Shown piece by piece: positions 44,495 through 52,498 of a stretch of 64,000 nucleotides of DNA. Made by a program: the position numbers and the translations under genes. Origin of the DNA: SHVO01 sp041905795 (GTDB taxonomy: Bacteria > Pseudomonadota > Alphaproteobacteria > Rhodospirillales > Rhodospirillaceae); NCBI GenBank assembly GCA_041905795.1, contig JAYRKL010000004.1, positions 124,001 through 188,000 of the forward strand, read 5' to 3'. Every line of letters starts with the position of its first letter. The stretch's first letter is position 1. Under the pieces are notes generated by a model. That model was not told the DNA's origin, ran no database searches, and saw only the letters and a program-made list of their open reading frames with translations.

Positions 44495-45130
44495 TTACGA
44501 CCCTCCCTGCTTCGCCGGAGGCGGCGGCGCTTTTTCGTCGCCCGGCAGCACCTTCTGGATGCCTTCCCACGGCGACAGGAAGTCGAAGCTGCGGAAATCC
44601 TGGGCCAGCTTCACCGGCTCGTAGATCACGCGCTTGAGGTCTTCGTCGTAGCGGACTTCGACGTGGCCGGTGAGCGGGAAATCCTTGCGCAGAGGATGGC
44701 CCTCGAAGCCGTAATCGGTGAGGATGCGGCGCAGGTCGGGATGGTCGGAGAAATACACCCCGTACATGTCCCAGACCTCGCGCTCCAGCCAGTTGGCGGA
44801 AGGCCATACGCCGCAGGCGGTGGGCACCACGCCCTCATCCCTCGTCAGCACCTTCACGATCAGGCGCAGGTTCTGCTTCATGCTGAGCAGCAGGTAGATC
44901 ACTTCGAAGCGCTCGGCGCGCTCCGGATAATCGGCGGCGGTGATGTCCACCAGCTGATTGAAGGTCAGGCGGGGATCGTCCCGCAGGGTGGTGAGCACCT
45001 TGATGACCGAGGCGGCCGTGGTGAACACGATCAGGTTGCCGCGTTCGACCTTGGCTTCGGTGATATCGGCGCCCAGAACCGAGGAGATGATCCCGGCGGT
45101 CTCGCGCAGCTTTTCTACGTTCATGATCAT
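44495..45130 (-). CDS. nuoC: NADH-quinone oxidoreductase subunit C
   Basis: A 211-aa peripheral subunit. The signature is ERFEVIYLLLSMKQNLRL and WLEREVWDMYGVYFSDHPDLRRILTDYGFEGHPLRKDFPLTG. Starts at 45130 or 45124 (ATG ATC ATG); the first is listed. The ribosome binding site is weak, so coupling to nuoB (12 nt upstream) is likely. Confidence 0.95.
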   Translation of the reverse strand: MIMNVEKLRETAGIISSVLGADITEAKVERGNLIVFTTAASVIKVLTTLRDDPRLTFNQLVDITAADYPERAERFEVIYLLLSMKQNLRLIVKVLTRDEGVVPTACGVWPSANWLEREVWDMYGVYFSDHPDLRRILTDYGFEGHPLRKDFPLTGHVEVRYDEDLKRVIYEPVKLAQDFRSFDFLSPWEGIQKVLPGDEKAPPPPAKQGGS

Positions 45131-45142
45131 GATGCCGCCCGA

Positions 45143-45697
45143 TTACCGATCGATGGTGCCGACGCGGCGGATTTTCTTGTGCAGCTGCAGGATGCCGTAA
45201 AGCAGCGCTTCGGCGGTCGGCGGGCAGCCCGGCACGTAGATATCCACCGGCACGATGCGGTCGCAGCCGCGCACCACGGAATAGGAATAGTGGTAGTAGC
45301 CGCCGCCGTTGGCGCAGGAGCCCATGGAGATCACCCAGCGCGGCTCGGGCATCTGGTCGTAAACCTTGCGCAGGGCCGGAGCCATTTTGTTGGTGAGGGT
45401 GCCGGCGACGATCATCAGGTCCGACTGGCGCGGGCTGGGGCGGAACACCATGCCGAAACGGTCGAAGTCGTAGCGCGCCATGGCGACGTGCATCATCTCG
45501 ACGGCGCAACACGCGAGCCCAAAGGTCATCGGCCACATGGAGCCGGTGCGGCCCCAGTTGGCGAGCGCGTCGACCGATGTGAGCAGGAAGCCCTTATCCT
45601 GGAGCTCGCCCGCCACCCGCTGCATCATCTGCGCGTCGGCGGGGGTTGTGGCCCGGATCTGGTCCGTGGCCGCCTGGGCTGGAACGGTTATTCCCAT
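45143..45697 (-). CDS. nuoB: NADH-quinone oxidoreductase subunit B
   Basis: A 184-aa subunit with the terminal cluster N2. Ligands are in GLACCAVEMMH (tandem Cys), MGSCANGGGYY and VPGCPPTAEAL. AAGGAG about 8 nt upstream fixes ATG 45697, which overlaps the nuoA 3' end by 10 nt. Confidence 0.97.
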   Translation of the reverse strand: MGITVPAQAATDQIRATTPADAQMMQRVAGELQDKGFLLTSVDALANWGRTGSMWPMTFGLACCAVEMMHVAMARYDFDRFGMVFRPSPRQSDLMIVAGTLTNKMAPALRKVYDQMPEPRWVISMGSCANGGGYYHYSYSVVRGCDRIVPVDIYVPGCPPTAEALLYGILQLHKKIRRVGTIDR

Positions 45698-46053
45698 TCC
45701 AACGCTCCTTTCTTCCACTCGTATATGAAACCGATGGTCAGGATCCCGAGGAACACCATCATCGACCAGAAGCCGAAGATCCCCACCCGGCCCAGGCTCA
45801 CCGCCCAGGGGAACAGGAAGGCCACTTCCAGGTCGAAAATGATGAACAGGATCGACACCAGGTAGAAGCGCACGTCGAACTTGGAGCGCGCGTCGTCGAA
45901 GGCTTCGAACCCGCACTCATAGGCGGAGGTCTTTTCCGGGTCCGGACGGGAAGGCCCGGCGATCAGCGACGCGATGATGATCACGAGGGCAAGGCCAAAG
46001 GCGATCCCGAGGAAAATCAGGATCGGCAGGTATTCGACCAAAATATTCTGCAT
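45688..46053 (-). CDS. nuoA: NADH-quinone oxidoreductase subunit A
   Basis: A 121-aa three-helix subunit and first gene of the operon. YECGFEAFDDARSKFDVRFYLVSILFIIFDLEVAFLFPW is diagnostic. ATG 46053 is preferred to an ATG 42 nt upstream because it starts directly at the first helix (MQNILVEYLPILIFLGIAFG). Confidence 0.95.
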   Translation of the reverse strand: MQNILVEYLPILIFLGIAFGLALVIIIASLIAGPSRPDPEKTSAYECGFEAFDDARSKFDVRFYLVSILFIIFDLEVAFLFPWAVSLGRVGIFGFWSMMVFLGILTIGFIYEWKKGALEWE

Positions 46054-46203
46054 CGGCACCCTAGCCTGGACGTTCAAGGGCGGCTTTGGCGGCAATTCGC
46101 CAATGCCATTTTTATTATTTTTTACAGGCCGTTATTGGGATTTTCGGATGTATCGCTACAACCAGCTCCGAAGCCCCCGCTCCCACCCGGTAAAACAGGC
46201 GTG

Positions 46204-46232
46204 ATCTAAACGGCGGGGCTTCCTCGAGTCAA
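46204..46232 (-). promoter_or_regulatory. Probable nuo operon promoter
   Basis: On the minus strand TTGACT (46232-46227), a 17-bp spacer and TTAGAT (46209-46204). The start near 46197 gives a leader of about 140 nt that contains an AT-rich run and an 18-bp inverted repeat (TTGGCG-N6-CGCCAA, 46085-46102). Nothing else is seen in the 270-bp gap. Confidence 0.6.
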
Positions 46233-46323
46233 GCGCACTGATGACGGTAATACCCTTGACCGGCCGCGATTTTTTGCCATTCGCGAGTCCGCTGCCGATT
46301 TCGCATCGGTGTTACGGACGGGG

Positions 46324-47580
46324 CTACGGACGAAGCGGGCCGCCGGGCATATCGGGACGGGTCGGCGGGCCTTGCGGCGACCCGCCGGCGGTGCCGGGGA
46401 GCAGATCCGGCCGGATCGGCGCCGGGTCCATGCGGCCGGGCGTTAGGGTGATGACCGATCCCCGGCCGGGCGCGATGGTGAACACGCCCCCGTCCAGGGG
46501 ACGGTCGGGCACAACCACCCGGTCCGGCGTCAGCACGCCGCCCGCGGCGCCCAGCGCGCCAAGGCGGCCCTCCAGCTGGACCACCTGGCCGCCCAAGTCC
46601 TTGTCACCCAAGTTAGTCCGAAGCGCTCCGGCCAGCATACCCTGGGTGACGCCGGCGGTGATGGCGCCGATCCGCACCTGGCCCGGTCCCGCGGCGGTGG
46701 CGAAGCCCTCCACCGACAGGTTGGCCACTCTGGCGGTGAATTCCGGCGGCCCTTCGGCCAATGCGACGCCGTTCACCAGGGTGGCTTGGGCAAGCGTCCC
46801 TCGCGCGACGGCGTTCTGGCCCGCCGCAAGCTTGGAGTCCGCCAAGGTCAGGGCGCCGATGCGCCGGCGGCCATCGGGGTCGATGCGCACCGGACCGGCG
46901 ACAAGCACATCCCTGCCCGCCTCGGGCAAGGAGGCGACGGAGGTGGCCACAACCACGTCGTCGCCGCGCCGAAGGCCGGAGACCGCGACCCATTCGCCGG
47001 GCCTGAGGCGCGCGAACGCGCGCGGCGCCAGCGCCGACGACCGCACGGTCTGCCCGGCAATGACGGCGGTGACGCCATCGGCCGCGATGCTCTCCACTGG
47101 GCCGGCCACGGCCATGCGCACATTGACCGCGGCCGCGGTCAGCTTTCCATTGTCGGAGACGGCCTCCACTTCAACCACGTGACCAAGACGGATATCCCCG
47201 GCGGCGGCCGTCAGGTTCTCCAGGGTGACTTTGGTGGAGTCCGCCAGTTCGATCTCATAGCCGTTGACGCAGATGGAGCCGAAGCCGGTGACGACGCCGA
47301 TGATGCCCGTGCCGATACCGGTGCCGATCCCGGTGCCGCCCATGCCGCGATCACCGTTTTGAGCGAGGATGCCGGTTCCGCCCATGCCGCGATTGTCGGC
47401 GCCGGAAACGCCGGTGCCGCCCAGGCCGCGGTCCGCGGCCACAAGGCGCGTCAGGACATCGCTGACGGCGCCGGCGTCGGGGCCGGGCGCCATGCGGCAG
47501 ACGGCCGGGCGCTGGTCGACGCTGGCGCAGGCGGCCAGCACGAACGCGGTTGCCGCCGCCAGCGCGCGCAGCCGGATCAT
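46324..47580 (-). CDS. DUF5666-type lipoprotein with GGTG repeats
   Basis: A 418-aa predicted lipoprotein: signal peptide with lipobox LAAC (Cys18). Residues 50-93 hold three RG-GGTG units (DRGLGGTG, NRGMGGTG, DRGMGGTG) and then IGTGIGTGI. From about residue 96 come small beta domains of DUF5666 type (GFGSICVNGYEIELADSTKV...GHVVEVEAVSDNGKLTAAAVNV), at least two to three in a row. The tail is Pro/Gly-rich. Function unknown. Its start overlaps the stop of the DUF6502 gene by ATGA, so the two are translated together. I recall this pairing in other proteobacteria but cannot check it here. Confidence 0.75.
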   Translation of the reverse strand: MIRLRALAAATAFVLAACASVDQRPAVCRMAPGPDAGAVSDVLTRLVAADRGLGGTGVSGADNRGMGGTGILAQNGDRGMGGTGIGTGIGTGIIGVVTGFGSICVNGYEIELADSTKVTLENLTAAAGDIRLGHVVEVEAVSDNGKLTAAAVNVRMAVAGPVESIAADGVTAVIAGQTVRSSALAPRAFARLRPGEWVAVSGLRRGDDVVVATSVASLPEAGRDVLVAGPVRIDPDGRRRIGALTLADSKLAAGQNAVARGTLAQATLVNGVALAEGPPEFTARVANLSVEGFATAAGPGQVRIGAITAGVTQGMLAGALRTNLGDKDLGGQVVQLEGRLGALGAAGGVLTPDRVVVPDRPLDGGVFTIAPGRGSVITLTPGRMDPAPIRPDLLPGTAGGSPQGPPTRPDMPGGPLRP

Positions 47581-48491
47581 GTGGCGGACTCGTCCCCGAG
47601 AGCGGTCTCGGGAGGATGGGTGTCGTCGGGACCTTGGTAATAGTAGAGCCCGAGCGCCATGCGGTAGCGGGCCTCGGGTTTGCCGGCATCGCGGTCGGCG
47701 CAGGCCAGGGCTTCACGATTGAAGGTGAGCAAAGCCTCGGTGCCGAGGTCGCGCGCGCGCGCGGTGAGCCGCTTCAGGCTGTCTTCGGTCAGCTTGTCGT
47801 AATAGACCGCGCGCTCCAGCAGCGGCGCGCCCTCTTCCAATAAATTGTGCACGCTCGCGGCCACGTGGTCGGCGACGTTGCGCCCGAGGAAATAGGCCTT
47901 CTCGTCGAACCCGCCGCGCGGCACGAAGCCCGCCGCATTGAGGGTGACCATGTCGCCGTCGAGCGTCGCCAGGCCGAGCCGCAGGAGTTCGTCAAGGATT
48001 GCCTTGGGCCGCACATCCTTCGAGACGTCGCGCATCAGGCCGTCGAATGACACGGCGGCCGGATCCGATGAGGTCCTGGGCAGCGGCTTCGGCTTGCCGG
48101 CGGCATCCCGGTAGCGGTCATCCCCCGCCCAGATGGCCATCAGCCGTGAGCCCAGCGACAGCGCCTGCGGCGGGCGGCGGTCCGGCGGCGGGGCGTCCTG
48201 GATGCGCTTGATATCGCGCCGCTGCAGGCCCGTGAGCACCGAAAGACGGCTGACGCTGGGAGCCTCGTCCTCCACCTTGAAGCGGGTCTGGGCCACCTGG
48301 ACATAGACCGCTTTCAGCAAATTCGTGAGGTAGGGCAAGGTGATGCCCTTGGCGATCAGCAGCCGCACCAGGGGCCGGGCCACCGCCAGGATGGCCCGCA
48401 CCAGGCTCTGGGGCGGCTCGGCCAAGGGACCTGAAGAGGGGCCTGAGGAAGATGGGCCTGAAGGCAGCACGGACACGGACGGTTTCGCCAA
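47577..48491 (-). CDS. DUF6502-type protein, possible HTH regulator
   Basis: A 304-aa cytoplasmic protein. Residues 30-100 carry a predicted helical, HTH-like region (LVRLLIAKGITLPYLTNLLKAVYVQVAQTRF, then SVSRLSVLTGLQRRDIKRI) as in DUF6502. The remainder is helical, with AGFVPRGGFDEKAYFLGRNVADHVAASVHNLL. The first 25 residues are Ser/Pro-rich. The only nearby start is TTG 48491 (GTG 48476 is an alternative); both lack a clear ribosome binding site. The downstream GGTG lipoprotein overlaps by 4 nt. The promoter shares a short region with a divergent secreted-protein gene, suggesting regulation of either or both. Confidence 0.75.
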   Translation of the reverse strand: MAKPSVSVLPSGPSSSGPSSGPLAEPPQSLVRAILAVARPLVRLLIAKGITLPYLTNLLKAVYVQVAQTRFKVEDEAPSVSRLSVLTGLQRRDIKRIQDAPPPDRRPPQALSLGSRLMAIWAGDDRYRDAAGKPKPLPRTSSDPAAVSFDGLMRDVSKDVRPKAILDELLRLGLATLDGDMVTLNAAGFVPRGGFDEKAYFLGRNVADHVAASVHNLLEEGAPLLERAVYYDKLTEDSLKRLTARARDLGTEALLTFNREALACADRDAGKPEARYRMALGLYYYQGPDDTHPPETALGDESAT

Positions 48492-48515
48492 TGGGCTTAA
48501 GGGTGAGCGCCTTGG

Positions 48516-48558
48516 GTATCATATTTGCGTATCATATTCGTGGGCAAAATCCCCACAA
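48516..48558 (-). promoter_or_regulatory. Tandem promoter region of the DUF6502-DUF5666 pair
   Basis: GTATCATATT occurs twice, 13 bp apart (48516-48525 and 48529-48538). On the minus strand each supplies a TATGAT -10 sequence. TTGTGG (48558-48553) is 16 bp before the upstream one. Starts would fall near 48524 and 48511, just before the TTG at 48491. Confidence 0.5.
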
Positions 48559-48565
48559 ATATTGC

Positions 48566-48619
48566 TTGACCGATCCCGGGGCATTTCCTAACGTAACGAT
48601 GCGTGTGCAATTAGCACAC
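48566..48619 (+). promoter_or_regulatory. Promoter and operator-like palindrome of the small secreted protein
   Basis: TTGACC (48566-48571), a 17-bp spacer and TAACGT (48589-48594). A 17-bp inverted repeat GTGTGC-AATTA-GCACAC (48603-48619) lies at or just after the predicted start of transcription, a good place for a repressor. The regulator is unknown. Confidence 0.5.
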
Positions 48620-48654
48620 AAATAAACTTCACCCTCTCACCCGGGAGAACCTTC

Positions 48655-48969
48655 GTGACCTCTCTGCTCGCGCAATGTGCCTTCGCCGCTGTCGCAGCGG
48701 CCGCGGTCAACGTTTCGGTATCCCTGGCGCAGGATCCCCGCCCCGGCATTGGTTCCCAGATCGAAGCCCTCGGCCTGGACCGCGCCGAAGTCCGCGCCAA
48801 ACTCGAAGGCCTGAGCCGCGGCGACCGCGTCGCCTACCTGCAAGGCCTCGGCGTGCGCCTGCCGGAGAACGCCGCAAGATTGAGGCCAGTGCGTCAGGGG
48901 AGTGTCTCCAACACAGTGCGCGACGCGGCCACGATCGACAGCGGGACCGGCTTCACGCCCGCCCAGTGA
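48655..48969 (+). CDS. Small secreted protein of unknown function
   Basis: A 104-aa protein starting at GTG 48655 with GGGAGA about 9 nt upstream. A signal peptide is likely (LLAQCAFAAVAAAAVNVSVSLAQ, cleavage near residue 25). The mature part has a helical charged section (IEALGLDRAEVRAKLEGLSRGDRVAYLQGLGVRLPENAARL). No domain recognised. It is divergent from the DUF6502 gene and followed by a hairpin terminator. An overlapping frame from 48675 lacks a signal peptide and was not chosen. Confidence 0.65.
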   Translation: MTSLLAQCAFAAVAAAAVNVSVSLAQDPRPGIGSQIEALGLDRAEVRAKLEGLSRGDRVAYLQGLGVRLPENAARLRPVRQGSVSNTVRDAATIDSGTGFTPAQ

Positions 48970-49016
48970 ACTGCCCAATGAACCGTGGTGCGTAGCCCTT
49001 CGCGTACCGCGCGCGG

Positions 49017-49082
49017 AGAACGGCGCCAAGCCGATGACAGTACCCCCATACCCCCTGGCTTCGGGCTGGCGCCGTTCTTTTC
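49017..49082 (+). terminator. Long-stem terminator after the small secreted protein
   Basis: AGAACGGCGCCAAGCC (49017-49032) pairs almost fully with GGCTGGCGCCGTTCT (49064-49078), with an inner loop of about 30 nt, and TTTT follows. It ends the plus-strand unit before the repeat that flanks fliG. Confidence 0.7.
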
Positions 49083-49139
49083 GCTCTCTTGGAGCGCTAT
49101 CGGCGCGGACGACGGCGTCAACCTCACCGGATGAGGCGT

Positions 49140-49201
49140 AGAGCATCGTGCGGAAAAGTGGATACCGGTTTTCCGCAGAAACGATGCGGCCAAACAGAGT
49201 C
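49140..49201. repeat. Dispersed AGAGCAT-type repeat, copy B
   Basis: AGAGCATCGTGCGGAAAAG...TACCGGTTTTCCGC...ACGATGCGGCCAAACAGAG. The outer GCATCGT/ACGATGC and inner GCGGAAAA/TTTTCCGC pairs form a long hairpin. It abuts the fliG stop codon, in the same orientation as copies A and C. Confidence 0.8.
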
Positions 49202-50220
49202 TAGTAGACCATCTCGCCTTCTTCGCCGCCCTCGGAGATCTGGATCTGGCCGGAGTTGGACAGTTCCTTGGTGAGGCGCACGATTTCGGCCTGGGCTTCT
49301 TCCACGTCCTTGAGGCGGACCGGCCCGAGCGCATCCATGTCTTCCTTGAGCATCTTGGCGGCGCGGCCGGACATGTTGGCGTAGAACAGTTCCTTGATGG
49401 GTTCCGAGGCGCCCTTGAGCGCCAGCGCCAGTTTCTCCTTCTCGGCCTGGCGCAGCAGCACCTGGGCACCGGCGGCGTCGAGGCGGATGAGGTCCTCGAA
49501 GGTGAACATCAGTGCCTTGATCTTCTCGGCGGACTCGCGGTTGCGTTCTTCCAGGGCGGTCATGAAGCGCGCCTCGGTGTTGCGGTCGAGCGCGTTGAAG
49601 ATTTCCGCCATCATCTCGTGGCTGTCGACGCGGCTGGTCTTGGCGAGGTTCGACATGAATTCGGCGCGCAGGGTCTTCTCGACGCCTTCCAAAATATCCT
49701 TTTGCACCGCTTCCATGTGCAGCATGCGCATGATGACTTCCATGGCGAAGCCTTCGGGCAACAGCGCAAGGACTCGTGACGCGTGGTCTTCCTTGATCTT
49801 CGACAGCACCACGGCAACGGTCTGCGGGTATTCGTTCTTGAGGTAGTTGGCGAGCACCTGTTCGTGCACGTTGCCGAGTTTGTCCCACATGGTGCGGCCG
49901 GCGGGGCCGCGGATTTCTTCCATGATGATCGCGACGCGCTCCTTGTCGAGACCCTTGAGCAGTAGGCGTTCGGTGGTGGCGTGCGAGCCGACCAGCGAGC
50001 CGGTATTGGAGATGGCGTCGGCGAAATCGACGAACAGGCGTTCCACCAGGTTGGCCCCGATGGTGCCGAGGTTGGCCATGATCTGGGAGAGTTCCTTGAT
50101 CTCGTCGTCTTCCATCATGGTGAACAGCTTGCCGGCCTGTTCATCCCCGAGAGACAACATCATGATCGCGGCCTTCTGCGGGCCGGTGAGACTCCGATAG
50201 TCTTCTTTGACGCGCGCCAC
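49201..50220 (-). CDS. fliG: Flagellar motor switch protein FliG
   Basis: A 339-aa C-ring protein that couples stator torque to rotation. N-terminal FliF-binding domain: LTGPQKAAIMMLSLGDEQAGKLF. Middle domain with EYPQT (residues 130-134; EHPQT in E. coli). The C-terminal torque helix region is MFTFEDLIRLDAAGAQVLLRQAEKEKLALALKGAS...SGRAAKMLKEDMDALGPVRLKDVE, with the expected charged residues. GTG 50220 is chosen: GAGGAAAAC lies directly upstream, and the open frame beyond it is a dispersed repeat. It is a single-gene unit with no other flagellar gene adjacent except a possible flagellin glycosyltransferase. Confidence 0.95.
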   Translation of the reverse strand: MARVKEDYRSLTGPQKAAIMMLSLGDEQAGKLFTMMEDDEIKELSQIMANLGTIGANLVERLFVDFADAISNTGSLVGSHATTERLLLKGLDKERVAIIMEEIRGPAGRTMWDKLGNVHEQVLANYLKNEYPQTVAVVLSKIKEDHASRVLALLPEGFAMEVIMRMLHMEAVQKDILEGVEKTLRAEFMSNLAKTSRVDSHEMMAEIFNALDRNTEARFMTALEERNRESAEKIKALMFTFEDLIRLDAAGAQVLLRQAEKEKLALALKGASEPIKELFYANMSGRAAKMLKEDMDALGPVRLKDVEEAQAEIVRLTKELSNSGQIQISEGGEEGEMVY

Positions 50221-50244
50221 GTTTTCCTCGCAACAAGTGACCGG

Positions 50245-50300
50245 GAAGCATCGCCCGAAGAGGGGCACCCGGTGTCGGGTAAGCGATGCGGCCCACAAAA
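50245..50300. repeat. Dispersed AGAGCAT-type repeat, copy C
   Basis: GAAGCATCGCCCGAAGAGGG...CACCCGGTGTCGGGT...AGCGATGCGGCCCACAAA. It is more diverged, but has the same order of blocks and the same outer GCATCG/CGATGC pairing as copy B. It lies 25 bp upstream of the fliG GTG, so fliG sits between two direct copies. Confidence 0.6.
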
Positions 50301-50370
50301 GGAACCGGTTCCCATTCTGGGAACCGCCATTCCTGCGCGTTCAGGCTATGGCCAAGAGTTAAAAAAGTCC

Positions 50371-52440
50371 TTAAAGCGGTCCGCTCTCCCCGCCCCCGCC
50401 CCGCTCCGCTTGGCGGAAGACCTGCTCCAACTTGGCTTCGAGAGCGCGGCAGAATCCATCGATCTGGAACAGCGGACTGGAATAGCGCGCGTCGGCGAGC
50501 CGCCCGCGGATCTCCTCCAGGGCGCCGGCGTCCCCAGCCAGGCGGACCGCCTGGTCCTCGTAGGCTTCCCGGGTGGCGGCGATCATGTCCGCGAGGCCCA
50601 GGGTTTTGAGAAAACTGGCCGCGATCCGGGATGCGAAGCGCGGGCCTTCCAGCGTCAGGAGCGGCAGGCCCGCCCAAAGCGCGTCGAGCGCCCCGGTGGA
50701 CGCAGTAAGGCTGAAAGTATCCAGGAACAGGTCGCACAACATGTGGCGCCCGAGATGCCGCGCCTTGTCCGGCAGGCGCGCGGCGAAAATCACTCTCGCG
50801 CCATCGATGCCCAGCGCCGCGGCGGCGGCCCGGAGATTTTCGGCGGCCAAAGGGCTCGCGGCTTGCGACAGCCAGAGCACGCTGTTGTCGACGCGGCCCA
50901 GGATGCGCATCCAGCTCTCGAACACCGCGCGGTCGATCTTCTCGGTGTTGTTGAAGCCGCAGAAAACGAAGGCGTCTTCCGGCAGGCCGGCTTCGGCGCG
51001 CGTCGGCGGCGGGGCGACGGCGTGAGGCGACGCACAATGATAGCACTCCGGCAGGCGGATCACCTTCGCCGCATACAGGGACTCCTCGCCGGGCCGCACG
51101 ACCGTTGAATCGGCGAACATATAATCGATCGCCGAGATGTCGCAGCCGCCGGCATGGCCCAGCCAATATATCTGGATGGGCGCCGGCCGGGCGGCGACCG
51201 ACAGCAGGGTCCTGTCCATATAACCGTCGAGATAGATCAGGATGTCGAGGTCGCACGCGGCGATCACCCGGGCGCTTTCATCCTCGGCCAAGGGGAGCCT
51301 GACGAAGTGCTCGGCGCCGCGCGCGATCGCCTCGCTATAGCGGTCATCAGGCCCGCCGGCGCGGGTGAACACGTGGACCTCGAAGCGTGCGCGGTCGTGG
51401 GCGGCGAACAGCCCGGCGGTGACCTGGCCGATCGGATGATCGCGCAACCATGTGGAAAGATATCCGATCTTCAGGCGCCGGCCAGCCGCCGCGCGCGGCG
51501 ACGTCCGCAGCGGCGGTCCCGCCAGTTTCGTCAACTGCCGGTCAAGGGCCGCCGCCAGCCCTTGGTAGAGAGTCCGCGGCTGCGGCCGCATCACGGTCTG
51601 ATACGCGAGCGCCGCCAGATGGAGCCAGCCGATGGCGTCGAGGTCGGCTTTCGCCAGGGCCTGGGTCAACAGGCGGTGATGCGTCTCGGCATCCTCGAGA
51701 CGCCCCTCCCCGCCGTCGATGGTCAAGAGCCGGCTGAGCGCGATCACGTTTTCCGGCGCCTTGCGCAGCACCGCGTTGTACTTCTCGCGCGCCGGCCCGA
51801 AGAGTTTCTCTTTCTCGGCGGCGATCCCCTCCGCCACCAGGGTTCCAATATCGGGTTGGGGGCGATCCCCGATCTCCGCGCGCAGCGCACGCGCGCCGGG
51901 GTGGCCGGGATCGAGCGCCAGGGCGCGGTCCAGGATGCCGGCGGCGGCGGATATCTGCCCGAGCGCGCGTTCCGCCCGCGCGAGGGCGACGAGGGTGTCG
52001 GCATCGCCGGGCATCACTGCTGCCGCCTGACGGAAGGCGGCGGCGGCCCCCGACCACAAACCCAGCTGTGTCCGCACATTCCCCAGCGCCGCCCAGACCG
52101 CGGGGTCGCGCGGCGAGGCAGGGAGTCTGGCCTCGATGACCGCAGCCAGGCGCCCCAGCGCGGCGGCAGCCTCGCGCTGCCGGCCGGCGCCGGCATAGGC
52201 GGCGGCCAGGCTCGTCAGCAGCGCGGGACTCTCGGGCGCGTGGGCCAGCGCCGCTTCGACCACCGCCACCATGCCGGGGAAGTCCCGGCAGGCACGCAAG
52301 CCCTGCGCCGCGGCCAGCACGGCATTCTTGTCGGTGGAAAAGCCAAGTCCGAGACGCTTGAAAGCCTGCGCGGCGCTCATGGTATCACCCGCCGCCAACA
52401 AAGCCTGGGCTGCGGCCGTCAGGCCATCGGGTGAATCCAT
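50371..52440 (-). CDS. TPR-containing GT41 (O-GlcNAc-transferase-like) glycosyltransferase
   Basis: A 689-aa protein. Residues 1 to about 300 are Ala-rich helical repeats of TPR type. From about 320 comes a GT41/SPINDLY-like catalytic region: GRRLKIGYLSTWLRDHPIGQVTAGLF, DILIYLDGYMDRTLLSVAARPAPIQIYWLGHAGGCDISAIDYMFAD, FVFCGFNNTEKI, and LDTFSLTASTGALDALWAGLPLLTLEG near the nucleotide-sugar site. ATG 52440 follows tRNA-Val by 58 bp; the longer frame runs through the tRNA and is rejected. Because fliG follows, flagellin glycosylation (as for Caulobacter FlmG) is a reasonable inference, but any protein target is possible. Confidence 0.85.
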   Translation of the reverse strand: MDSPDGLTAAAQALLAAGDTMSAAQAFKRLGLGFSTDKNAVLAAAQGLRACRDFPGMVAVVEAALAHAPESPALLTSLAAAYAGAGRQREAAAALGRLAAVIEARLPASPRDPAVWAALGNVRTQLGLWSGAAAAFRQAAAVMPGDADTLVALARAERALGQISAAAGILDRALALDPGHPGARALRAEIGDRPQPDIGTLVAEGIAAEKEKLFGPAREKYNAVLRKAPENVIALSRLLTIDGGEGRLEDAETHHRLLTQALAKADLDAIGWLHLAALAYQTVMRPQPRTLYQGLAAALDRQLTKLAGPPLRTSPRAAAGRRLKIGYLSTWLRDHPIGQVTAGLFAAHDRARFEVHVFTRAGGPDDRYSEAIARGAEHFVRLPLAEDESARVIAACDLDILIYLDGYMDRTLLSVAARPAPIQIYWLGHAGGCDISAIDYMFADSTVVRPGEESLYAAKVIRLPECYHCASPHAVAPPPTRAEAGLPEDAFVFCGFNNTEKIDRAVFESWMRILGRVDNSVLWLSQAASPLAAENLRAAAAALGIDGARVIFAARLPDKARHLGRHMLCDLFLDTFSLTASTGALDALWAGLPLLTLEGPRFASRIAASFLKTLGLADMIAATREAYEDQAVRLAGDAGALEEIRGRLADARYSSPLFQIDGFCRALEAKLEQVFRQAERGGGGESGPL

Positions 52441-52498
52441 GAAGGCGGCCCCGGGTGGGTGTCCCGTCGAAGTGCGTCGCAAGCGGGTCTTCAGGGAG

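Noticed and set aside
46085..46102. Riboswitch in the nuo leader
   Set aside because: Only one short inverted repeat and an AT-run; no known aptamer recognised.
48675..48995. Alternative plus-strand frame overlapping the small secreted protein
   Set aside because: Arg/Pro-rich without a signal peptide or ribosome binding site; the 48655 frame is better.
50221..50298. Longer start for FliG
   Set aside because: The extra codons come from repeat copy C; GTG 50220 has a strong ribosome binding site.
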